The position numbers were made by a program, and so were the translations under genes. 64,000 nucleotides of DNA from Pararhizobium qamdonense (GTDB lineage Bacteria > Pseudomonadota > Alphaproteobacteria > Rhizobiales > Rhizobiaceae): assembly GCF_029277445.1 (NCBI RefSeq), contig NZ_CP119566.1, positions 1,023,001 through 1,087,000 of the forward strand, given 5' to 3'. This document shows, piece after piece, positions 35,194-44,600 of the stretch (position 1 is the first letter of the stretch; every line of letters starts with the position of its first letter). Below the pieces are notes generated by a model. That model was not told where the DNA came from, searched no databases, and saw nothing but the letters and a program-made list of their open reading frames with translations.

Positions 35194-35952
35194 ATGTTGA
35201 AAAGACTTTTCATGTCAGTCGCCAGTTTGGGGGTGTTGGCCGCAATAGGATGGGTGGCCTACGTCCCCGATCCGAACGCTCTTAGGACCATCGTCGAGAC
35301 CCGATGCCTCGGTAACCTCGCTGGCCCGCCGGTCGAGACACCGCCTTGCGTGAAGGTCGACCGTGCCCTGGAATACGTCGTCCTCGAGGATAGGAAAGGC
35401 GATCGGCACTATCTTCTCCTGCCGACGCGTCAGATCACCGGGATCGAGAGCGCGGAACTCCTCGCGAACGGCACGCCGAACTATTTCGAGCTTGCATGGG
35501 ACAACCGTTGGGCTCTTTCGACAGGTCAGGCTCAGCCTCTCGCGGATGACGAGATCATTCTTGCCGTCAACTCCGAGGTCGGCCGGACGCAGAACCAGCT
35601 GCACATCCACATTTCGTGCATCAAAAAAAACGTCAGGGAAAAGATCGTCGCGGCCAAATCCGACATCTCGCAGATATGGCAGCCATTCCCGGGAGGTCTC
35701 GAAGGCCACAACTACTGGGCGCAAAGAGTAACGCAAGCGCACTCCGAGGATGTGGGCGTGTTCTCCCTGCTTGCTTTCGGAGTTCCTATGGCCGCCTCCA
35801 GGATGGACAGGTTTTCGCTGGCCATTGACGATGGTGGACGGAGACGTGGTCCTGCTTGCGACCGAACGTGATTGTTCGATTTCAACCTCGCATCGGCGGA
35901 GGAGCTGCAGGACCACGAATGCAATGGATCGCAAGCTAAGCCAAAGGGATGA
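35194..35952 (+). pseudogene. cdh: CDP-diacylglycerol diphosphatase, frameshifted near the 3' end
   Basis: From the ATG at 35194, after GAGAGGAG, the protein has a membrane anchor (MSVASLGVLAAIGWVAYVP) and the Cdh core with QITGIES and the HIT-like active site QLHIHISC. The C-terminus then changes frame twice. One extra base near 35824 moves the expected TMVDGDVVLLATERD into another frame, and a further shift near 35874-35885 puts FNLASAEELQDHECN in a third, ending at 35952. The frame in use stops at 35871. The active site is upstream of both shifts. Decay or sequence error. Confidence 0.8.
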
Positions 35953-36063
35953 TCCGATGGGGCCACCCTTCATCCCGCAGGGTTACCAGATCGTTCGGAA
36001 ACGACAGGCGCGCGGGGTAACCACCCTACTGAGACCCGCCCGTGCCCAGTTGGAGAAGGGATA

Positions 36064-36603
36064 TCACCCTCGCGTCAGTAGCGCCTCGTGAAATCCAGGC
36101 AACAACTCCTTTGTTCGTTCCGGGTCGAGAAACTCGAGGCCATACTGGGTCCCTAGCTTAATCGCCTCTTGAATGTCAGCCGTGGAGTAGGTCGGCGTCT
36201 CTCGGGGAAGCTCCAAAGTTGACGCGGGAGACGACGTCATTGTCCTAAAATAGTCCTCTGCTCCTCCGGGCTGGGTCAGGAAAAGCATTCGGAAACGTTG
36301 AGATTTAACGATAAAGGCATGCGCCTTCTCTCGCGGAAGGAAAATACAGTCGCCGCCTTTTACCGCGAATTCTTCGACCTCTACGTAGACCGACGCTTCG
36401 CCTTCAAGCACGTAATACAGTTCGTCCTCGCTGTGGTGGATGTGGGGTGGCGGTTCGTTGCCTGGCTTCAACAGGATTTCAAACAAGGAGAAGGCCCCTC
36501 CAGTGTCCTTGCTTTCGGCGAGGAAGGTCAGAAGACTTCCCATATAGTTCACCGATGATCCGATGGCTTCACGACGCTTGAACGCTTTGAGAACATTTTG
36601 CAT
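36064..36603 (-). CDS. Cupin-domain protein (quercetin dioxygenase-like)
   Basis: The 179-aa protein has cupin motif 1 PPPHIHHSEDELYYVLEGEASVYV and motif 2 GDCIFLPREKAHAFIV, with the metal-binding His, His, Glu and His. The C-terminal 50 residues are an extra helical tail. The function of such cupins ranges from dioxygenase to isomerase; none is assignable. It is divergent from the aldo/keto reductase gene. Confidence 0.85.
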   Translation of the reverse strand: MQNVLKAFKRREAIGSSVNYMGSLLTFLAESKDTGGAFSLFEILLKPGNEPPPHIHHSEDELYYVLEGEASVYVEVEEFAVKGGDCIFLPREKAHAFIVKSQRFRMLFLTQPGGAEDYFRTMTSSPASTLELPRETPTYSTADIQEAIKLGTQYGLEFLDPERTKELLPGFHEALLTRG

Positions 36604-36772
36604 TTTGTGTCACTCCGTATGATGTTCGACGCTCGCGTTGTAAGAAGCGGCGATTTCAACACGATTTCATCGGAGGGGGAGTTGGTGTCAGCTGCAACGG
36701 GCTGCGGGGTTTGACCGACGTTGCGGCGTTCCAGTAAGACAACATTGGATATTGCAAGCGGGAGAATGCGCG

Positions 36773-37702
36773 ATGAGATCGATCGGGATCGGCCACACTG
36801 AGATGACAGGGTCCGGGGTCATCATGGGGATGATGCGCATCGGCGATCTTGGCGATGCGGAAATCAGGGGGCTGTTCGACGCCGCGAGGTCCACCGGGAT
36901 CAATACCTTCGACCATGCAGATATCTACGGCGGCGAGACGCACCTTTGCGAAACGCGTTTCGGTGATGCGCTGTCGCTCACGGCGAAAGCGCGCGAAGAG
37001 ATAATCCTCCAAAGCAAGGTCGGCATTCGTCCGGGCTAGTTCGACTTTTCCAGAGAGCACATCCTCGACTCGGTCCATGGGACGCTGGCAGCCTTGAAGA
37101 CAGAGTACCTCGATCTTTTGCTGCTGCACCGACCTGACGCTCTCGTCGAACCGGAAGAGGTGGCGTCAGCCTTTGACGCATTGGCCGAAGCCGGAAAAGT
37201 TCGGCATTTCGGGGTCTCCAACCATACGTCGGGGCAGATATCGTTGCTGAAGACCGCTGTCACGCAGCAGATCAGCGTCAACCAGATCCAGATGAGCATC
37301 GCGCATGCTCCGTCCCTTGCGTTCGGGGTGGCCACCAACATCGCTGATTCTGCCCAATCGAGTGATCGCGATGGCGAGCTTGTCCCGTTTTGCCGCGTGA
37401 ACAGCATAACCCTGCAGGCCTGGTCGCCATTTCGTCAAGCGTCCCACGACGGGGTCTTTCTCGGCGATCGGGAGCGGTACGCGGAACTCAACCTGGCGCT
37501 CGAAGAATTGGCCGAGAAGTATGGTGTCACGCCTGCTGCCATTGCTGTTTCATGGATCGCCATCCATCCTGCCGGGATACAGGTTGTCGTCGGCACGACC
37601 AACGCGGGACGACTGATAGAGGCGGCGGCCGGCGATGGTCTAAGGTTGACGCGGCCGGAGTGGTACCGCTTGTTCACCGCGGCCGGACACCAACTACCGT
37701 AG
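36773..37702 (+). pseudogene. Aldo/keto reductase interrupted by an in-frame stop
   Basis: The gene starts at 36773 (GGAG 8 bases upstream) and gives MRSIGIGHTEMTGSGVIMG, with catalytic FDHADIYGGETH and Lys in LQSKVG. At 37037-37039 a TAG follows GIRPG, and the same frame then continues FDFSREHILDSVHGTLAAL, LLLLHRPDAL, RHFGVSNHTS to 37702. The family has a Tyr at this spot (GYFDFS), so one change from TAC or TAT to TAG explains it. YdhF-like oxidoreductase family; nonsense-mutated or a sequence error. Confidence 0.85.
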
Positions 37703-38049
37703 GGGCAGAGTCAACGGAGAATTTGGGAGTGCTTGCCTGCAAATGAGCGTTTGCATGTGGTAAATGCCGTGCAGCAGCGGATAGCGGAAACCGTCACTCG
37801 TTTTGAAACCGTGGCGTATGGATACCAAGTTGGGAAATTCTCACGTCACGCTATACGCTCGGTTCGGCCATCCGATCTTGCGTCCGTTTCCTTGCCGTCT
37901 CGGCCGAGCAAACCGCCAGTGCAAATGCTTCACGGGAGCCCTTTTGAGCAAAGAGGATCGCTAACGTCTATTGCACCTGCCGCTTTCATTCCGTTATCCC
38001 ATGCCATACGCTGCTTGTAACTGAGACAGTGTATTGGCGGGTTTCCTAG
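37703..38049. other. Intergenic stretch with a short inverted repeat
   Basis: About 350 bases without a supported gene. It contains TGCAAA (37738-37743) and TTTGCA (37750-37755), perfect 6-bp arms around a 6-nt spacer, a possible operator for the downstream acetolactate-synthase-like gene. No hairpin with a T tract is seen after the reductase. Confidence 0.4.
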
Positions 38050-39702
38050 ATGACTAAAGGTTCTGATCTCCTTGTTGCAGCGCTCGAGAACGAAGGCGTC
38101 GATCGGATATTCGGTATTCCCGGCGAGGAAAATCTCGATGTCGTGGAGTCTCTCAGGAATTCGTCCATTCAACTTGTGCTGACGAGACACGAACAGGCAG
38201 CTGCTTTCATGGCCGCGACCTATGGCCGCCTAACGGGTCGGCCGGGCGTATGTCTAGCGACGCTCGGGCCTGGAGCTTTGAATTTTTCGACAGGGGCAGC
38301 TTATGCGCTCCTCGGCGCGATGCCGTTGATTTTGATCACCGGGCAGAAGGGCATCTTGTCATCTCGCCAAGCCCGCTTCCAGATCGTCGACGTCATCGCA
38401 TCGATGAAGCCTCTGACAAAACTGTCGAGGCAAATCGTTTCGCCGCTGATGATCCCGACCATGGTGCGCGAGGCGTTCAGGGTGGCGCAGGAAGAGCGTC
38501 CCGGCCCTGTTCACCTCGAACTTCCGGAGGACATCGCGGCGGAAGAGTGCCAGACCGTACAGCTGATCGCACCGCATCCCGTCGAAATTCCGACTGCCAG
38601 CGACGCTGCGCTGGATCGTGCCGCAGACCTCATCCTGAAGGCGGAACGGCCACTCCTGATGCTGGGTGCAGCTGCGTCGAGGCCGCGATCGACATCCGAT
38701 CTCGCACAGTTTGTCCTTAGGACCAAGATACCGTTTTTCACGACCCAGATGGGAAAAGGTACCGTGCCCGGTGGAACCGAGCTGTACATGGGAACCGCCG
38801 CGCTTTCGGAGAAGGACTATGTTCACGAAGCCATCGAGCAGGCAGACCTTATCATCACGATCGGACATGACACGATTGAGAAGCCACCTTTCATAATGGG
38901 CGAGGGCGGACCGAAGGTCGTCCATGTTGGATATCAGCCAGCGAGTGTCGAGCAGGTCTATTTCCCCCAATCCGAGGTCATCGGAGACATCGGGCCTTCG
39001 CTGAAGGCATTGGCGGACCGCATCGAGGGTCTCCTGCCCAACGCACAGGCTCTTTTGCACCTGCGTGAGCGCATCCTCGAGCGGATCGCCGCTCGAGCCA
39101 CGGAAGATCGGTTTACCCCGCAGAGACTTGTCCACGACATACGGGAGGTCATGCCTCCCGATGGAATTCTTGCCCTCGACAACGGCATGTACAAGATCTG
39201 GTTCGCGCGAAACTACCGGACCAAGATGGCCAACACGTTGCTGTTGGATAACGCTTTGGCGACTATGGGGGCAGGGCTTCCGTCAGCTATGATGGCGGCG
39301 ATGTTGTATCCCGGCCGCCGGGTCATGGCGATCTGCGGCGACGGCGGCTTCATGATGAACAGTCAGGAGCTTGAAACCGCTGTAAGACTCCAGCTGAACC
39401 TCGTTGTCCTCGTCATCGAAGACAAAGCCTACGGCATGATCCGCTGGAAGCAGGCCGTCGATCAGTTCCCGGATTTTGGAATGACGTTCGACAATCCCGA
39501 CTTCGTGAAATACGCCGAAGCCTATGGCGCGAAAGGCACGCGGGTTACCGACATCGCGGATTTCAAAAGTGTTCTCGAAAGGGCTTTCCTTAACGGTGGG
39601 GTTCATCTCGTTAACGTGCCGATCGATTACTCCGAAAACGACCGCGTCCTCGTGAGGGAGCTGCGCGAGCGGCTGCCTGCCATTCTCAACACCGAAACGT
39701 GA
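38050..39702 (+). CDS. Acetolactate synthase-like thiamine pyrophosphate enzyme
   Basis: The 550-aa ThDP enzyme has the N-terminal Pyr domain (GIPGEENLDVVESL, catalytic Glu48 in RHEQAAAFMA), a central domain, and a PP domain with the GDGGFMMNSQELETAVRLQLNLVVLVIEDKAYG cofactor motif. It fits the catabolic/AlsS-like acetolactate synthase large-subunit group and has no small-subunit gene beside it, so a role outside branched-chain amino acid synthesis is likely. It is a single gene in its own promoter context. Confidence 0.85.
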   Translation: MTKGSDLLVAALENEGVDRIFGIPGEENLDVVESLRNSSIQLVLTRHEQAAAFMAATYGRLTGRPGVCLATLGPGALNFSTGAAYALLGAMPLILITGQKGILSSRQARFQIVDVIASMKPLTKLSRQIVSPLMIPTMVREAFRVAQEERPGPVHLELPEDIAAEECQTVQLIAPHPVEIPTASDAALDRAADLILKAERPLLMLGAAASRPRSTSDLAQFVLRTKIPFFTTQMGKGTVPGGTELYMGTAALSEKDYVHEAIEQADLIITIGHDTIEKPPFIMGEGGPKVVHVGYQPASVEQVYFPQSEVIGDIGPSLKALADRIEGLLPNAQALLHLRERILERIAARATEDRFTPQRLVHDIREVMPPDGILALDNGMYKIWFARNYRTKMANTLLLDNALATMGAGLPSAMMAAMLYPGRRVMAICGDGGFMMNSQELETAVRLQLNLVVLVIEDKAYGMIRWKQAVDQFPDFGMTFDNPDFVKYAEAYGAKGTRVTDIADFKSVLERAFLNGGVHLVNVPIDYSENDRVLVRELRERLPAILNTET

Positions 39703-40036
39703 GCCGACGTCGTTTTTCTATCGAGCTGAAGCCCGCAGCAAACACACGTTCTTTGGAAATCCAAGATCGCCGCAGACCCGGATTGCGGCGCGCCGTGTAT
39801 TCGCATCGCAGTCATCGGTAGTCTGAACGTGGCTCGTGTTGATCCGCTGCTTCATCCTCCAATATCGCCTGACTTGCGTGGGGTCATACACTCCAGCCAC
39901 CACCAATTAGGGGCTCAAATCGAGAGACGACGACTTGAAGTGGCTTTGGAGGATATTTACGAGCAAAAAATATCGGGATTGTGCATCTTTCTCAATTTGC
40001 AAACGTTCTGAAGCGATTAGCGCAGCGGAGAAAGCA
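39703..40036. other. Intergenic stretch without a supported gene
   Basis: About 330 bases. The last 80 bases before the next gene are AT-rich, consistent with a promoter. No RNA or repeat signal was recognised. Confidence 0.45.
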
Positions 40037-40435
40037 ATGACCGAATATCAACAAACCGTGCCAGACTCTGCCCACGACGGTCCTCGCGAAGAGATTTCCC
40101 AGGTGGCATTGACACAAGCGCCGCATGCCGAACACGTGGTCTGGGTCGAAGCCAAGGCACGCCTTCGATACGAAATCCTCGAAAAGGAGCTCGATCTTTT
40201 ACGCGCACGGCTCGACATCATTCGCTCACAGGCGGGCGTGGTCCTCAAATCGGGAGGGGCTTGGATCGACTCGAGCGCGCGGTCGCAGCTTGGACCCTAT
40301 CCGTGGGCGAAACTCGCAGCGCTCGCAACGGGTCCCTACATCGTAGCCAAAGCGGTCAGGGTTCTGCCCCTCGGATCGCTCGCCGCTGCTGTAGTGCCGT
40401 TGGTAGCAGCTGCGGTGAAACAACGGGCAAGGTGA
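40037..40435 (+). CDS. Hypothetical protein with C-terminal hydrophobic segment
   Basis: The 132-aa protein starts at an ATG with GCGGAG upstream. It has a polar N-terminus, a central heptad-like helix (ARLRYEILEKELDLLRARLDIIRSQAG), then a hydrophobic alanine/valine-rich C-terminus (LGSLAAAVVPLVAAAV) that could insert in or lie on the membrane. I do not recognise the family. Confidence 0.6.
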   Translation: MTEYQQTVPDSAHDGPREEISQVALTQAPHAEHVVWVEAKARLRYEILEKELDLLRARLDIIRSQAGVVLKSGGAWIDSSARSQLGPYPWAKLAALATGPYIVAKAVRVLPLGSLAAAVVPLVAAAVKQRAR

Positions 40436-40525
40436 TATCGATTACTGAAAGTCCCGTGCCCTAAGGTGCGTTTCTCGCAGTGGAGATAACTTTGCACGTC
40501 GAGTCAGTAAATCACGAGAGAGAAA

Positions 40526-40993
40526 TCACGGCCTACCAAGGCCGCTTGCCTCCGCCGCTTCGACACTACCGTCCTGCGGGACATCCAACTGTCGCTTAAT
40601 TGCTTCCTTGATTTCTGCTTCAATCGCGGCTCGGGCGTCCGCATCCATATGCGCGAGGTCATCTTCGGTAAGATCCTTGCCGCCGAGTATCTGCGCGCGG
40701 ATTTTTTCGGCGAGAGATAACTTGGAAAAATCCATGAACTCGTCGGATGCCGACTTGGCAGCCGGAGCATCTCCGACCGACGCATTGTCGCCTTCGAACT
40801 TGTCCGCCATCGAGAGCCACAAAGCAGAAGAAAGAGATGATGAAGGTCCCGTCATGCCGACAGATACGGTTGGTGCTTGAGAGCGTTGACCCCCGCCGCC
40901 TTCGCTATTTACGGACATAGGCGATGTTTTGCCAGATAGCTGGCTGCCATTGTGTGGGCGGTAGTAATTGCTAATGCTGTCGCCGATCTTCAT
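40526..40993 (-). CDS. Hypothetical rhizobial protein
   Basis: The 155-aa protein has a low-complexity Ser/Gly-rich N-terminal half and a more ordered C-terminal half (FSKLSLAEKIRAQILGGKDLTEDDLAHMDADARAAIEAEIKEAIKRQL) that looks helical and charged. This tail pattern is familiar from uncharacterised rhizobial proteins, but I know no function. It is convergent with the gene at 40037. Confidence 0.65.
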   Translation of the reverse strand: MKIGDSISNYYRPHNGSQLSGKTSPMSVNSEGGGGQRSQAPTVSVGMTGPSSSLSSALWLSMADKFEGDNASVGDAPAAKSASDEFMDFSKLSLAEKIRAQILGGKDLTEDDLAHMDADARAAIEAEIKEAIKRQLDVPQDGSVEAAEASGLGRP

Positions 40994-41695
40994 GCCGCGT
41001 TCTCCATGCGATAATCGCTTAGATACTTAGGGTGGGGGCCTAGTGCGGGGCTTGCCGCTTCATTGTAGCTCGGGGACCCTATGGAAATTGATCTCGACGG
41101 ACGAGCGCGCCTCCCTGTCGCGGCTCGATGACTCTTCCCTTGCTTCAAAATTAAAATCCATTGAGCTTGCAAGCCGAGCGCATCCATAAGCGCAACTGTT
41201 CCAGCCACAGTCCCAGCTCCCCTCCTGCTTGTGCCAGGTTTAGTCTCTACGGAATCCTGATATAGGCGCGATGTACCGCACGAAGTCCTGAAGCGAAGGC
41301 GCCTTACACCAAGGGCACATCGCGCTCTCGACGGCACTTCTGATCAGCTTCTTCAGCCGCAAACGGTGTCCAGTCCTCGAATGCACGCACCAGCCACCCG
41401 GCGTTGAATGAAGGTCGGCTAGAGACAATTGTCCGCAGCTAATGAAGACGGGCACGGCCGCGCGCCTGTATGGTCGTATGGTAAATATTGACGCAAAGGT
41501 ACTCTTCACTCGTTGCCCCATCCCGAACGCCTGAGCCGGGCGCTCGGCGCGAGCAGCCACGCTATGGAACATCACCGGATACCCGGAAAAGGCGATTTCG
41601 GCGAGATTCTAGCGGATTACCGCGTAGGTTGCCGAAGCCTCTACTGGACCTGCAACTTTGTTTATGTATCACTCACGACCTAATGGGGGTGTTGC
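40994..41695. other. Gene-poor stretch upstream of the large helicase gene
   Basis: About 700 bases. Several overlapping minus-strand frames occur (for example around 41240-41575, with a CPWC pair), but none has a family signature or good start, and they conflict with one another. It may be remnant DNA at the left edge of the island. Confidence 0.45.
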
Positions 41696-44600
41696 ATGAG
41701 CTTTTCAGCTGAAGAAGACCAGACTGTCGGGAAGTCCATATTTGAAAGCGCGCTTTCGGTCGATGCCAAGATCGAGGCCGCGAGAACCGAACTGCTGGAT
41801 TTCTCGGCTCGCAATCGTTTGCTAAACGTTCCACGCTTTTCCAAAAGCGCTAAAACGGTCGACGTCATCGACGAGAAGTCTTCCGAGGTCTTTCGCATTC
41901 TCGTGTCCGAAGGCAAGGCGATGACGTTCCTGGCGGGAGCCAAGGGGCGCGACGCCAAAGAAGGCGACAACCAGGAGGACCTCATCGAACTGGCGTTGCC
42001 CGACGACGACGACCGTGACGACGCAGGGAGACTCCTCAGGCACGGCGACACCAGGCTCCAGACGAAAATGACACCAAACGCGCTCCAGAAGCGTTTGCTG
42101 GACCTCTATTTCGACGCACGCACGCTCGAGGAAGAGCAGGGTGTGAACATTCTTTACCTCGGTCTGGGCACGCTCAAGTGGAGCGACCCAAAGGACGCCG
42201 AAAACATTCGATACGCCCCTCTCCTCCTAGTCCCGGTGCAGCTTGAGCGTGGAAGCGCTGCCGAACGCTTCAAACTGCGGGCGCGGCAAGAGGATTACGC
42301 GTCGAATCTGTCGCTCGAAGGCTTTCTCGACCGGGTCCATCAGATCTCGATGCCGCTGTTCGAGCCGTCAGACCAGTTTTCGATCGACGATTACGCCGAG
42401 CAGGTGAAGGCGGCCGTCTCGATCAAACCCGACTGGTCCGTCCAGCCCGATGACATCGTCCTCGGCTTCTTCTCGTTTGCGAAGTTCCTCATGTACCGCG
42501 ACCTCGATCCGAGCTTATGGCCGCCGAATGCCAAATTCACGGATCGATCGCTGATCGCCTCGCTCGTGTCGAACGGTTTCTCGGGAGGCGACGAACTGCT
42601 TTCCGAAGACGACGGCATCGACGCTCATATCGCGCCCGAAGAAATGACGCATATCGTCGACGCGGACAGTTCTCAGACCGTTGCTATCCATGAGGTCCGC
42701 AAGGGGCGAAACTTGGTCATCCAAGGACCGCCCGGCACGGGAAAGTCGCAGACGATCGCGAACATCATCGCGGCTGCCGTCGCCGATGGCCGAACAGTGC
42801 TGTTCGTCGCCGAGAAGATGGCGGCGCTGGAGGTCGTGAAACGACGTCTCGATCAGGCGGGCGTCGGGGACGCGTGCCTCGAGCTGCATTCCAATAAGGC
42901 AAACAAGCGGGCATTGCTGGCAGAACTCCAGCATACCTGGGACCTCGGCGCGCCAAAGGGAGAGTCTCCGGAAACCGTAGACCGCGGGCTGACCGAAACG
43001 CGAGACGCGCTGAACGCCCACGCTCGAAGGCTTCATGCAAATCACGTACCCCACGGGTTGTCGCCCTATCAGGTCATCGGCCATCTCGCGCGGCTGCGCC
43101 GTTTCGGAATGCCGCCCTCCGATATCGACCTTCCGCATGCCGTTCAATGGACTTCCGGAGAGCGGGCACGGGTGGTGGCTTTGCTCAGTGAACTCCGCCA
43201 GCGCATCGACGACATCGGCGAACCCGCGCGGCACCCTTGGTACGGCGTCGGGTTGACCGGAATCACGCCATTGGATCTCGATCGCTTGAAAACCCGTCTC
43301 GGCGTCCTGCGGTCGTCGGCAAACGATTTGGTGGGGGACATGCATGTAATTGCAGACGCCATCCAGGTTCAGGTTGCCGATACGGCAGCCGATTTCGCTG
43401 CGCACGCGGCCTTGGCCGCGCGCCTTGCGACGCGGCCAGAAGGCGCGGATGCGACAGCTCTCGGCGATGCGATCTGGAGCGGGAACGAGGATGACGTCAC
43501 GCGGGCGGTCCGCGACGGCAAGCTGTTTTCGGATGTTTCTGGAAAGGTGAACTCGCAGCTATCCGCCGCGGCCTGGACGATCGACCCGACAGCGCTAATG
43601 ACCTCGTTCAGGCGGCTTCCTCCCCATTTTCCGCAGATCGCGTTCACCGGGATACATCAACTCCTCACAGTTCTTCCCCGGTTCCTCGCAGCCGCGAACG
43701 CACTAAGGACGGCACTCGGCATCAACGCGTCACCGACACTTGGATCGATCGGCCGTCTCGTGACGATCGGCGAAAGGGTCGCCGATGCCCCAGAAGCGAG
43801 CCCGGATGCGTTCGTCGCGGCTATCTGGGAGCGCGGGTTGGAGCAGGCGAACGACCTGGCTGAGGCCGTCGCCGCCTATCGCGATATTCGCTTCCAGCTG
43901 GAAGGCAAGCTTGCCGACCAGGCATGGGACATGGACCTCGTCGCCACGCGCACCGCCATCGCCGTTCACGGAGAAAAGCTTTTCAAGTTCGCCAGCGGCG
44001 ACTGGCGCAAAGCAAAGGCCATCGTCAGGACGATCATGCCGGAGACGACGCCTGCGGAAACGGTGCGACTGCTTGACCTCCTTCATAAAGGCAAGCTCGC
44101 ACGCGCGACGATCAAGGACGGTGATAGCCTTGGGAGAGCGGCGTTCAGTGCCGACTGGCGAGGCGAGAAATCGGATCCCAAACCCCTCGAGAGCCTCGTG
44201 ATCTGGATGCGTAGCTTGAGGGGCGTCGGTGCGGAGGCAAGGACGATCGCAAGCCGCCTGACGGACAAGACCGCAGTCGCGGCGCGCTGTGAGCAGACGA
44301 GGGGACTACTCGAAGAAACCCGCAAGCTGCTTCTATCGATCTGGGCCGATCTGGATGATCGCGCGACCGCACTGTTTTCCAACGCGAACGACCCAGATGA
44401 CGTCACGCTGACGCAGGCAGCGGCTGTCTTCAAAGAACTCGCGCAGGCAGACGCGTCATTCGCGCCGCTTACGCGCGAGCCACTGCTTGACGCCGGAGCA
44501 CGTGTCACGGCACTCCAGCTTCTCGCCACGGGACAAGCCAGCATAGCGTCAGTCGAAGTGTCGGACCCTGTCGGTCGTGCGGCGTTCGGCTCCGCTTGGC

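Noticed and set aside
40990..41575. Overlapping minus-strand frames upstream of the helicase, one with a CPWC pair
   Set aside because: The frames conflict with each other and neither shows a domain; the cysteine pair alone is not enough.
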